Assembly: GCA_024643795.1 (NCBI GenBank)
Contig: JAHEMF010000003.1
Location: 46,821-110,820 of the forward strand
Length of the DNA: 64,000 nt
Direction: 5' to 3'
Source of the DNA: Bacteroidota bacterium
GTDB taxonomy: Bacteria; Bacteroidota; Bacteroidia; AKYH767-A; OLB10
Positions 1 to 8,265 of this stretch are shown here, piece after piece (position 1 is the first letter of the stretch; each line of letters opens with the position of its first letter). A program made the position numbers and the translations under genes. The notes under the pieces were generated by a model. That model ran no database searches. It was given only the letters and a program-made list of their open reading frames with translations, and was not told the origin of the DNA.

Positions 1-953
1 ATTTGCGTTTTACCTTTTTCATCTTTTATTTTTTTATAAAACCCTTGTCCGGTTTTATCGCCAAGCCAATTATTATCAGCCATTTTCTGAACAAAGTCAG
101 GTAATATGAAGAATTCTTTAGCTGCATCTTGCGGACAGTTTTTGTAGAGCCCATTTGCTACATGAATCATCGTATCCAAACCAACCACATCAGAAGTTCT
201 CAGTGTTGCCGACTTGGGTCGTCCCAGAGCTGGCCCTGTTAACTTATCGATCTCTTCAACCGTAAGGTTCATTTTTTTAACGGTGTGCAGTAGTGCCATA
301 ATGGAAAACACTCCTATCCTGTTGGCAATAAATGCCGGTGTGTCCTTGCAAAGGATGGTGGTTTTGCCCAGCATCTTATCACCCAATTCAACAAGGAAGG
401 AAGTAACCTCTTGCGAAGTTTCTTTAGTGGGAATGATCTCTAGTAACCTTAGATATCGAGGAGGGTTAAAAAAATGTGTGCCGCAAAAATGTTTACGAAA
501 ATCATCCGATCTGCCCTCTATTAATAAATGAATGGGTATTCCGGATGTATTTGTTGTTATTAGACTTCCTTTACGCCTTACTTTTTCTACTTTTTCATAC
601 AACGATTGCTTTATGTCTAACCTTTCAACAATGGCTTCAATGATCCAGTCCTGATCTCCAAGCTTTGAAAGGTCATCTTCATAATTGCCGGTTGTGATAT
701 TTTTTCTGAGTGAGTTTTTAAATAAGGGTGAAGGTTTCGACCTGATCGCACTTTCCAGAGAAGCGTTGACAATTTTATTTCTGAAAATGTGTGATTGTTC
801 TGTGAGGCCCTTCTTTTTATCTTCCTCCGAAAGTTCACGGGGGATTATATCCAACAAAAGCACCTGATAGCCGGCATTGGCAAGGTGGCAGGCTATGCGT
901 GAGCCCATAATACCGGATCCAAGTACAGCTATTTTTCTGACTATGCGATTCAT
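1..953 (-). CDS. 3-hydroxyacyl-CoA dehydrogenase, N-terminal part (cut by left edge)
   Basis: This is the NAD-dependent dehydrogenase of fatty-acid beta-oxidation, oxidising 3-hydroxyacyl-CoA to 3-ketoacyl-CoA. The reading frame is open from the ATG to the window edge, about 317 residues. It begins with a Rossmann nucleotide-binding loop (KIAVLGSGIMGSRIACHLAN). Further in are the catalytic-His segment (FCGTHFFNPPRYLRLLEIIP) and the family motif CKDTPAFIANRIG, followed by the start of the C-terminal helical domain. In Bacteroidota such genes usually encode proteins of about 800 residues with a C-terminal enoyl-CoA hydratase domain; that half would lie outside the window, so the fusion is inferred. 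It lies downstream of an acyl-CoA synthetase gene on the same strand, which fits fatty-acid degradation. Confidence 0.9.
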   Translation of the reverse strand, partial: MNRIVRKIAVLGSGIMGSRIACHLANAGYQVLLLDIIPRELSEEDKKKGLTEQSHIFRNKIVNASLESAIRSKPSPLFKNSLRKNITTGNYEDDLSKLGDQDWIIEAIVERLDIKQSLYEKVEKVRRKGSLITTNTSGIPIHLLIEGRSDDFRKHFCGTHFFNPPRYLRLLEIIPTKETSQEVTSFLVELGDKMLGKTTILCKDTPAFIANRIGVFSIMALLHTVKKMNLTVEEIDKLTGPALGRPKSATLRTSDVVGLDTMIHVANGLYKNCPQDAAKEFFILPDFVQKMADNNWLGDKTGQGFYKKIKDEKGKTQ

Positions 954-1024
954 AAAAGGAAAAGTATTGATAACCTCCCAAAAGTAAGTAATAATAAAAA
1001 CAATGGAGGGGAAGGTTAATTATT

Positions 1025-1837
1025 CTATGGCAGGCCCAATACCGGGATATGAGAATGGCTCAACAATTTTTTTGTGACACTTTTGCCCATAATATTATCG
1101 AAGAAAGAATGGATTCCCGGCCTCAAAACAAGCATTCTGGATTGATGGCTATCCAGAAAATTTTCAATGGCATTTACAACATTTGATTCCTCTTCAAAAT
1201 AAGCATCTACTTTAACATCGCTGCAGGCAGTTTCTATGTCTTTCCGTATTTGATATATGGTATCATTATCGCCTTTTACATCAGCAAACAAAAGGTCAAG
1301 ATCAAATTTCAACAATTGCAAAACTCTGTGCAAGGCATTAAGGCTGCTTGTTTCAGGAGTGTTGTCTACATCAACAGCCATTAGTGCGTTCCCCTCCTTT
1401 TTAAATTCACATTGCGGTGGTACAACAATTACAGGTGTAGTAGTAGTTATCAATGTTTGATATGCAACTTGTCCAACAAATGCTCCCTGAACTCCTGATT
1501 TACCCTTAGAACCCATAATGATAACAGATGATCCTGAAGATTCGGCAGTATGAATTATTGCTCTTGAGTGGTCAGGCAATGAAGTAACTTCCCATGAAAT
1601 GTCAATTGAGTGACCCACCTTTTCTCTCAGGTCCTTAGCAAACCTGTTCAGATCTACGGAGGCATTTTGAGCCACTTTTTCAGCGAGGTCAATGAATAAA
1701 CCAGCCCTGGGAGGGCCTTCATACTTGGCATTATAATGCAGATGAATAGACGCACCTGATTGTTTAGCAAGCGAGACCGCATAATTCAATGCTACATTGG
1801 AAAGGTCTGAAAAGTCGGTGGGCACTAATATCTTCAT
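1025..1837 (-). CDS. Tandem universal stress protein (UspA family)
   Basis: This is a soluble protein of 270 residues made of two Usp alpha/beta domains. The first begins MKILVPTDFSDLSNVALNYA and carries the ATP-binding loop IMGSKGKSGVQGAFVGQVA near residues 107-125, followed by TTTPVIVVPP. The second half is more diverged but ends in the same fold signature, with VLRPGIHSFFDNIMGKSV and a terminal HIPVLGLP. Tandem Usp proteins of this size are common in Bacteroidota and usually bind ATP, but their cellular role is rarely known. It sits between the acyl-CoA synthetase and 3-hydroxyacyl-CoA dehydrogenase genes, all on the minus strand. A link with fatty-acid metabolism is inferred from position only. 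Confidence 0.88.
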   Translation of the reverse strand: MKILVPTDFSDLSNVALNYAVSLAKQSGASIHLHYNAKYEGPPRAGLFIDLAEKVAQNASVDLNRFAKDLREKVGHSIDISWEVTSLPDHSRAIIHTAESSGSSVIIMGSKGKSGVQGAFVGQVAYQTLITTTTPVIVVPPQCEFKKEGNALMAVDVDNTPETSSLNALHRVLQLLKFDLDLLFADVKGDNDTIYQIRKDIETACSDVKVDAYFEEESNVVNAIENFLDSHQSRMLVLRPGIHSFFDNIMGKSVTKKLLSHSHIPVLGLP

Positions 1838-1887
1838 AGTTTATCTGCTCTTTTTATATGAGTAAAAATATCAAGTTCGATCAAATA

Positions 1888-1911
1888 ATAACACGACAAT
1901 TGTCATGTTAT
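1888..1911. promoter_or_regulatory. 24-bp near-perfect inverted repeat between acyl-CoA synthetase and usp
   Basis: Two 12-base arms pair at every position but one around the centre GACAA/TTGTC. The repeat touches the stop codon of the acyl-CoA synthetase gene and is about 50 bases upstream of the usp start on the same strand. It could be a weak terminator (the minus strand continues into TTATTATTTG), an mRNA-stability hairpin, or a dimeric regulator operator. The sequence does not decide between these. Confidence 0.4.
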
Positions 1912-3689
1912 CAATTCTCTTCACCATAGATCTTGTCGATTTTTTCCTTAAATGTTTCTTGAATTATTTTCCTCTTCAAGCTTAGTTTTGGAGTTATTTC
2001 CCCGCGGTCAATGGTGAATTCTCTTGGAATTAGCTCAATTCGTTTTATGGTTTCGAAATGTCCCAGGGTTTTGTTGATCTCGGCAATATCCTTCATAATC
2101 CTTTTCTTCACTTCGGGTTTGGCAATGATATTTTCATTTGAGCCATCCTCAAGGTCGATAGATTTCTGTTTTGCCCACTCACGAATGAAATTAAAAGCCG
2201 GCACAATAAGTGCGGATGCAAACTTTTTATTTTCACCTATTACAATTGCCTGTTCAATGAATCTGGATTCTTTTAATTTATTCTCGATCATTTGAGGAGC
2301 AATATATTTTCCTCCCGAAGTTTTGAAGATCTCTTTTTTTCGGTCAGTGATCTTTAGATATCTTCCTTCTTCCAATATTCCAATATCTCCTGTATGGTAC
2401 CAGCCATTTTCATCAATAACTTCTGAAGTAAGATCGGGTCGGTTGAAATAACCCATCATTACATTCGGTCCCTTACACAATATCTCGCCATCATCTGCAA
2501 TTTTTACAGAAACTCCCTGTATCACTGTGCCAACAGTACCTATTTTCATACCGTTAGGCTCAAGGTTGTTCACAGCAATTACCGGTGATGTTTCAGTGCA
2601 TCCATATCCCTCAAGGACTCTGATTCCAGCAGCCCAGTAAATTCTTGCCAGTCTTGGGTTAAGTGCTGCCCCTCCGGAAACGATAGCTTTTACATTGCCT
2701 CCAAGTGCATCTTTCCATTTACTGAAAACCAGTTTGCGTGCTATGCCGAGAGAAAAGTTGTAAATAAAACCTCCTGATTTATTAGGATCATATTTTTCAC
2801 CAAGTTTGAGTGCCCAAAAGAATAACCCTCTTTTAAATCCGGTAAGTTCACTTCCTTTTGCAACTATTTTATCATATACTTTTTCCAACAGTCTTGGCAC
2901 TGCAGAAAATACCTGTGGTTTGATCTCTTTTAAGTTATCACCAATTGTATCTATACTTTCGGCATAGTAAATTGAAACATATATATACATGTACATGTAT
3001 GTCAACATTCGTTCATATATATGATTCAAAGGAAGAAAGCTTAAGGCAAGGTCACCTGGTTTGGTGGGAGGCAGCTCCCTTACAGCGATGAAATTGCTTA
3101 CCAGGTTATTATGTGACAGCATTACACCTTTGGGTGTTCCTGTTGTTCCAGAAGTGTATAAGATAGTAGCCAATGAATGATGTTGAACTTTATCCTTACG
3201 TTCTATAAGCAATTCTTTTTTTTGAAAGAGTTCTCCTTTTTTTAAAAGAGACTCCCAATTCTCTGCACCATCAACTTCATCAAATGTGTATATGCCTTTG
3301 AGTTTTTTGCAATTTCCAGACGCTTTTTTTGCCTTCTCAAAAAGCTCTTTTCCCGATACAAATATCAATCTTACATCAGCATCTTCTAAAATGAAAGATA
3401 GGTCATGGTCACTTATGGTAGGATAGATTGGCACATCAGCACAACCAACTTGTAAGGTGCCGATATCCACGAAATTCCATTCTGGTCTGTTATTTGAAAT
3501 GATGGCAATGCGGTCACCACTCTCCATACCTATTGAAAGTAATCCATAGCTTACTTTATCAGACATGGTTTGAAAATCCTTGCTGCTGTATTTTATCCAC
3601 TTGCCTTCAACTTTTCCTGCCAGTGCTACCTTCAGAGAATGATTTTCCAGCTGATGATGAATTAGATCGAATATTCGGTGTACAGACAT
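1911..3689 (-). CDS. Long-chain acyl-CoA synthetase (AMP-forming)
   Basis: This ANL-superfamily enzyme of 592 residues activates fatty acids to acyl-CoA through an acyl-adenylate. The AMP-binding P-loop YTSGTTGTPKG is at residues 178-188. It is followed by the adenine-binding motif GYGCTETSP, the YHTGDIG motif and the hinge/C-terminal Lys region TDRKKEIFKTSGGKYIAP. The length and the YYAES segment are typical of the FadD15-like group of about 600 residues. It probably feeds the beta-oxidation dehydrogenase two genes downstream. A run of TATATATACATGTACATGT lies inside the gene and encodes an alternating Tyr/Met/Ile stretch just before YYAES, keeping the frame intact. The next gene is divergent, so the promoter must lie in the 73-base gap before 3763. 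Confidence 0.93.
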   Translation of the reverse strand: MSVHRIFDLIHHQLENHSLKVALAGKVEGKWIKYSSKDFQTMSDKVSYGLLSIGMESGDRIAIISNNRPEWNFVDIGTLQVGCADVPIYPTISDHDLSFILEDADVRLIFVSGKELFEKAKKASGNCKKLKGIYTFDEVDGAENWESLLKKGELFQKKELLIERKDKVQHHSLATILYTSGTTGTPKGVMLSHNNLVSNFIAVRELPPTKPGDLALSFLPLNHIYERMLTYMYMYIYVSIYYAESIDTIGDNLKEIKPQVFSAVPRLLEKVYDKIVAKGSELTGFKRGLFFWALKLGEKYDPNKSGGFIYNFSLGIARKLVFSKWKDALGGNVKAIVSGGAALNPRLARIYWAAGIRVLEGYGCTETSPVIAVNNLEPNGMKIGTVGTVIQGVSVKIADDGEILCKGPNVMMGYFNRPDLTSEVIDENGWYHTGDIGILEEGRYLKITDRKKEIFKTSGGKYIAPQMIENKLKESRFIEQAIVIGENKKFASALIVPAFNFIREWAKQKSIDLEDGSNENIIAKPEVKKRIMKDIAEINKTLGHFETIKRIELIPREFTIDRGEITPKLSLKRKIIQETFKEKIDKIYGEEN

Positions 3690-3762
3690 ATTATTGATAT
3701 CCTTTAAACAAATAACGACAATTTTAACGTAATTTGGAAAACGTTGAGTACACTGTACTGAT

Positions 3763-4755
3763 ATGGACCTGCGATTTCAGAAATCATTCAATCTTAAATT
3801 CCCACTGGTGGTAGCACCGATGTTTTTGGTTTCCAATGTCAGAATGATGCAATCTGCCATGGATGCGGGAGTGATGGGTGTTTTTCCAACTTTGAACTAT
3901 AGAGCCCCTGAATTACTTGCTGATACCCTTAGCAAGCTAAATCAACATCTGCAAACAGGTGTAACTGGTAGTTATGGCGTAAACCTGATTGTCCAGAAAA
4001 CAAATATTTATAAAGAAAAACATCTTTCTGTTTGTGCAGAACACAAGGTGCCTTTTTATATCACTAGCTTGGGAGATCCGGCATTTGTAATTGAAGCAGC
4101 AAGATCGTACGGCGGTAAGGTTTATTGTGATGTAACAAATATGAAGCATGCTGATAAATGTGCTGCTTTAGGATGTGATGGATTTATTGCAGTTTGCAGC
4201 GGTGCAGGCGGACATGCCGGACCATATCCGGCACATATTCTTGTTCCGGCTCTTCAGAAGCAGTTTCCTGAGATACCAGTCCTTGCCGCCGGGGGTATTT
4301 CAAATGGAAAATCTGTAGCAGCTATGATGACGCTTGGTGCCGCAGGGGTTTCGGTAGGGACACGGTTCATTGCCTGTGATGAAGCAGAAGTTTCTGATGC
4401 CTACAAAGAAGCTTTGGTTAAAGCCAGATTTTATGATATCGTCATGACTGACAAGCTTTCCGGCACGCCAAGTTCAGTAATTATAACACCTGAATTGGTG
4501 AAAGCAGGACTTAATCAGGGCCCTGTAGGCAGGTATTTCAACGAACACAAATTCTTAAGGAAATATTACAAACTCTACCTACAGTTACGAGGGATAAGCC
4601 AATTAAAAGATTCCATGAAAACTGAATCAAAGCATAAGGTTTGGAGTGCAGGTCAGTCTGTGGAATTTATAGATCAGGTGCTGCCTTTGCAGGAAATAGT
4701 GGATAGTATCAAATTAGAATACGAAAAAACACTAGCTGAAATTTGTTCTGCGTAA
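3763..4755 (+). CDS. Nitronate monooxygenase / 2-nitropropane dioxygenase family flavoprotein
   Basis: This is an FMN-dependent TIM-barrel enzyme of 330 residues. Members oxidise alkyl nitronates, and some act as enoyl reductases. The N-terminal phosphate-binding strand reads FPLVVAPMFLVSN. The catalytic histidine lies in CSGAGGHAGPYP, and the FMN phosphate loops are VLAAGGISNG and AAGVSVGTRFIA. All segments expected of the family are present and the length is normal. The true substrate cannot be read from sequence. It faces the subtilase gene, with only four bases between the two stop codons, and is divergent from the acyl-CoA synthetase. Confidence 0.9.
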   Translation: MDLRFQKSFNLKFPLVVAPMFLVSNVRMMQSAMDAGVMGVFPTLNYRAPELLADTLSKLNQHLQTGVTGSYGVNLIVQKTNIYKEKHLSVCAEHKVPFYITSLGDPAFVIEAARSYGGKVYCDVTNMKHADKCAALGCDGFIAVCSGAGGHAGPYPAHILVPALQKQFPEIPVLAAGGISNGKSVAAMMTLGAAGVSVGTRFIACDEAEVSDAYKEALVKARFYDIVMTDKLSGTPSSVIITPELVKAGLNQGPVGRYFNEHKFLRKYYKLYLQLRGISQLKDSMKTESKHKVWSAGQSVEFIDQVLPLQEIVDSIKLEYEKTLAEICSA

Positions 4756-4759
4756 TACA

Positions 4760-6952
4760 TCATTTGTTATCACTGACACAAACTTTATAACAGTTAGTTT
4801 GCTTTTGACCCTGATAAGCTTTAATGAAATAAATACCGCTTTCCAATTCAGAAGTATTTATAACAATGTCTGAGTTATGGTTTGTGAGCTTGAGCTCTTT
4901 GACCTGTCGGCCAGCCAAATCATAAATAATAAGCATATTTGTTGGAACCGTTGATTCAAGAGTTATATCAGTTCCTCTCATAACAGGATTGGGATATGCT
5001 TTTTGTAAATTTGATTCCGGAGCATCGAGTAAGCTTGTTAATCCGCAGTTCACCAAAGTTTCATAAGCAACTGCCTTTCCATAGCCATAAATATTATTTG
5101 GGAGATTGCTGCCTGTGAATGTGTCCTGCATTGCGCAATTGATGATAGCATTTTTAACATCCATAGCTGTTGCTGACGGGTATTTTTCTAAATAAAGTGC
5201 AGCTATGCCGGCTACCACGGGTGATGAACTTGATGTGCCCCCATCTCTAAAGTGTTTTCCGCCAAATGCAACTTTATCAGCCTGAGCTGACGCTGCCCAG
5301 ATATTTAATAATGATTGTTCTCCACTTGAGATCATAATTCCTCCTGATGCACTTATATCGGGTTTTATTCTTCCGTCTCTTGTAGGACCCCAGCTAGAAC
5401 TCTGTGCTATTTCTCCGGGTACTACTGTTGAATTTGAATACAAGTTACCGTTAACATCAAGGTACTCACTGCGGTTACCATAGTTACCAACTGCGATTAC
5501 ATTTTCAAGACATTGAAATCCACTTACAATGGTTTGGTTATCATCAGGCAGTTTGTAAAAGACTATATCCGGAACTGCCGTTGCTGTAGGTAAAGGGCTT
5601 ACAAAAAAACCCGATTGTCCTGATCCGTCATAGAATTTCCAAATATCAAATTTTCCGGTACCTGTCGTCATCCAGCGCCATTTGTATGAAGTGGAATCAG
5701 GAATAATATTGTATTCCATCAGGTAGGTAGGTCCTTGTAGGCTGCCATAACTCTGTATCACTGCTAATCTGTTACCAGATGGACTGAATAGTGTGTCAGA
5801 TTTAAAAATACCAAGGTGATTTGCTATGCCCGAGAAAGGTATTTTGCCTCGAAAGGAAGCTGAAGTTATGTTGGCATCAGCTCCAACGCTAAACTTTACA
5901 TTCTTAAAATTTGATGTATCTGCCCAAACTTGAAAATATAGTGATGGAAATGATGGATTGTGCGATAACCATGTCCAGCTAGTATCTGCATTTGTGTTGT
6001 AACCCAGATGAAATTTTATAGTTCCCGCATTTCCCGCTGCAGCTACCATCACACGGCCGGGTTGTTGGTTAAGCATGTTGCTGATCAGTTGCGACTGCAG
6101 GTCCTTCCCATCATGTGATCCGTAATAGTCTCCAAGACTTGCATTGATAACACATGGCTTGCCTGCAAGATTAGCTTTTGTAAATATGTAATTAACGGCA
6201 TCTGAATAGGTGAAATGAGTATCATCATTAAAGTTAAAAGCTACTTCAATAATATCAGCCTGAGGAGCAACACCTCTGTTGGATCCATTAGCAAGTGCAT
6301 TGCCTGCAGAAATGCCAGTAACATGAGTGCCATGTCCAAAGTAGGCTTTATCATTATGTGCTGCTGCTAATCCCAGATCTATCTCAGGACCCGTCCAGGC
6401 CTGTCCGTAACCATAAGGTTGAGGAGTGTTTGAAGATGCCGCAAGATTTTGATCCCATAGATTTAGTATTCGTGTTTTGCCTGTTGAATCCTGAAGATCG
6501 GCATGAGTAAAATCAACTCCGGAATCAATGATACCTAGGATAACATCTTTTCCTTTATATGCTTGTATCAAAGGGGAAACTCCTGTATGTACTGCATTTA
6601 CATGATTCAGTGAACGCATAGAGTCGTTCATCAGAACATAATTATTATTGGGAGATTCAATCCTTTTGACCCATGATTTTTTTGAAAGTTCTTCAATAGC
6701 ATATCGGGGTATCATGATATTTGCAATATCACCGTAATGATAGTTGGTTACCCCCTGGCTAACCTCAACAAATGCTTTGATCTTTGCAATGTCTCCCTGT
6801 ACCAGAAGGTACTGATCAGAGGCTTGTCCTGTCCCGGTTTCCCGGATCTTAGTTGCCAGATCCAGATTCAGCTTTTCAGACCCCTGACTCAATGAGTCTG
6901 AATAAATTGAAAATATTATTACCCCAACAAGAAATAAAACCCTGAAGTTCAT
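4760..6952 (-). CDS. Secreted subtilisin-like serine protease (S8) with T9SS sorting tail
   Basis: This exported peptidase of 730 residues has a signal peptide over about residues 1-22 (VLFLVGVIIFSIYSDSLSQ) and a propeptide-like stretch. The S8 catalytic triad is complete: Asp143 in IIDSGVD, His207 in GHGTHVTG and Ser574 in GGTSSSSPVVAG. A long insertion between His and Ser (about residues 310-480) looks like a beta-rich domain. The last 85 residues form a T9SS type A sorting domain, starting at AYPNPV and including YDLAGRQVKEL and LESGIYFIKAYQG. It is therefore predicted to cross the outer membrane by type IX secretion. No T9SS machinery gene lies nearby. Its natural substrate is unknown. 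Confidence 0.93.
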   Translation of the reverse strand: MNFRVLFLVGVIIFSIYSDSLSQGSEKLNLDLATKIRETGTGQASDQYLLVQGDIAKIKAFVEVSQGVTNYHYGDIANIMIPRYAIEELSKKSWVKRIESPNNNYVLMNDSMRSLNHVNAVHTGVSPLIQAYKGKDVILGIIDSGVDFTHADLQDSTGKTRILNLWDQNLAASSNTPQPYGYGQAWTGPEIDLGLAAAHNDKAYFGHGTHVTGISAGNALANGSNRGVAPQADIIEVAFNFNDDTHFTYSDAVNYIFTKANLAGKPCVINASLGDYYGSHDGKDLQSQLISNMLNQQPGRVMVAAAGNAGTIKFHLGYNTNADTSWTWLSHNPSFPSLYFQVWADTSNFKNVKFSVGADANITSASFRGKIPFSGIANHLGIFKSDTLFSPSGNRLAVIQSYGSLQGPTYLMEYNIIPDSTSYKWRWMTTGTGKFDIWKFYDGSGQSGFFVSPLPTATAVPDIVFYKLPDDNQTIVSGFQCLENVIAVGNYGNRSEYLDVNGNLYSNSTVVPGEIAQSSSWGPTRDGRIKPDISASGGIMISSGEQSLLNIWAASAQADKVAFGGKHFRDGGTSSSSPVVAGIAALYLEKYPSATAMDVKNAIINCAMQDTFTGSNLPNNIYGYGKAVAYETLVNCGLTSLLDAPESNLQKAYPNPVMRGTDITLESTVPTNMLIIYDLAGRQVKELKLTNHNSDIVINTSELESGIYFIKAYQGQKQTNCYKVCVSDNK

Positions 6953-7154
6953 TGTTATATCTATTGAATAATTATTCTACTATAAAGATAATTATTACGA
7001 ATATTCTTTTTAAAAGTTCCTGACAGGTGTTTTAAACCCTGATAATGCTATGTTTTGCACATAATTATAGGATGAATGTTGAAAAAAGTTCTGTTCATTT
7101 CTGCACAGATACACTAAATTCGCCTCATAATAACCAACTAAATAGATCAATCGA

Positions 7155-7961
7155 ATGAAGTATCTCTTGACGCTGTTAATAACTGTTATTTCCGCTCATG
7201 TTCTGGCACTTGATCCTGTTAAGGAATATAAGGTTACACCTGATAAATTTGGTATGACCTACAAAGAAGAACAGATCAAATCAAAGGATGGAGCCATTTT
7301 GAATGCCTGGTTTTTTGAAGCTTCTACTAAAACCACAAATTGGGTGGTGATGTCAGGAAGCGGGTCGGGTAATATGGCTGATGATCTTGAAATAGTGAAT
7401 TCGTTCTTGTCAACCGGTCAAAATGTTGTTTGTTATGACTATCGTGGATTTGGTGCCAGCAGCGAGTTCAAGATCGATCCGGATCTTTTTATTTACCCTC
7501 AGTTTATTGTTGACCTTAACAGCGTGCTTGACTATCTTAGAAAATCAAGAGCCATAACAAAATTCAATCTTTACGGTAAAGGTATTGGAGCAGGGTTATC
7601 AATCGGTGTAGGTGCTAATAGGCCAGAAACAAAAAAGATAATTGCAGATGGACCATGGACCAACCTGGAAGACATGAAATCAAGGATCAAAGCAATTACC
7701 GGTAAAGACGTAAATATGCCTTTTGGCTTTGATAAGAATCATGAACCAACGTATGCCTTTGATAAGTATAAGGGTCCTTCCAAATCGTTGCTGGTCATTA
7801 TCTCTGAACAGGATAAATTGATCGGTCCTTCAGAGGTAAAATCAATCAAAGGAGTCAGCTCAACTTATGTTGTTAAGAACTCTCCTACCAATTCAGAGAA
7901 TTTCTCTACTGATAAGAATACATACTTTGAGGAAATATCAAACTTCCTGAATAAGAAGTAA
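7155..7961 (+). CDS. Exported alpha/beta-hydrolase-fold protein lacking the nucleophile serine
   Basis: This 268-residue protein has a cleavable signal peptide (LLTLLITVISAHVLA). It then follows the serine-aminopeptidase/YqiA-like alpha/beta-hydrolase pattern: an oxyanion strand WVVMSGSGSGN, the motif VVCYDYRGFGASS, a nucleophile elbow, and a candidate acidic strand LLVIISEQDKLIGP. The elbow reads G141-K-G-I-G145, so the position that should be Ser is Gly143. No Gly-x-x-His motif appears near the C-terminus, where NSPTNSENF is found instead. The fold call is firm, but ordinary esterase or peptidase activity is unlikely, and a binding role or another chemistry is possible. The frame is undisrupted, so it is not an obvious pseudogene. 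Confidence 0.85.
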   Translation: MKYLLTLLITVISAHVLALDPVKEYKVTPDKFGMTYKEEQIKSKDGAILNAWFFEASTKTTNWVVMSGSGSGNMADDLEIVNSFLSTGQNVVCYDYRGFGASSEFKIDPDLFIYPQFIVDLNSVLDYLRKSRAITKFNLYGKGIGAGLSIGVGANRPETKKIIADGPWTNLEDMKSRIKAITGKDVNMPFGFDKNHEPTYAFDKYKGPSKSLLVIISEQDKLIGPSEVKSIKGVSSTYVVKNSPTNSENFSTDKNTYFEEISNFLNKK

Positions 7962-7988
7962 ATCAGAAAACTTTTTGAGTGTTGCCAA

Positions 7989-8255
7989 TCAAATATCTTG
8001 ATTGATCGCTTCAACTCCCTTTAATTCCGGAATGGATTTCAAAAGGGACTGTTCAATGCCAGCTCTGAGTGTCATCGTGCTCATGGAGCAAGATGAGCAT
8101 GCGCCCAATAATTCAAGCTTTACAACCATGTCCTCAGTAATCTCAATAAAGGAAACATCGCCACTATCAGCTTCAAGGTAGGGCCTTAAGCTTGCCAGCG
8201 TACTTTCAATACGCTCTATTAATTTCGGGTCTTTGTTTGGTGCCATGAAGTGCAA
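7989..8255 (-). CDS. NifU C-terminal domain (Nfu-type) iron-sulphur scaffold/carrier
   Basis: This small protein of 88 residues consists almost entirely of an Nfu domain. The core RPYLEADSGDVSFIEIT is followed by LLGACSSCSMSTMTLRAGIE, where Cys53 and Cys56 form the CxxC that binds a [4Fe-4S] cluster between two monomers. Nfu proteins pass clusters to apo-enzymes. A second ATG three codons in (MAPNK) is an equally plausible start. The gene lies 10 bases downstream of mrp on the same strand, so the two are almost certainly cotranscribed and act in Fe-S assembly. Confidence 0.92.
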   Translation of the reverse strand: MHFMAPNKDPKLIERIESTLASLRPYLEADSGDVSFIEITEDMVVKLELLGACSSCSMSTMTLRAGIEQSLLKSIPELKGVEAINQDI

Positions 8256-8265
8256 ATCTAGTTAA

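Noticed and set aside
214..531. Plus-strand frame of 105 codons near the left edge
   Set aside because: It lies opposite the 3-hydroxyacyl-CoA dehydrogenase frame, which has clear family motifs. The plus-strand translation resembles no protein.
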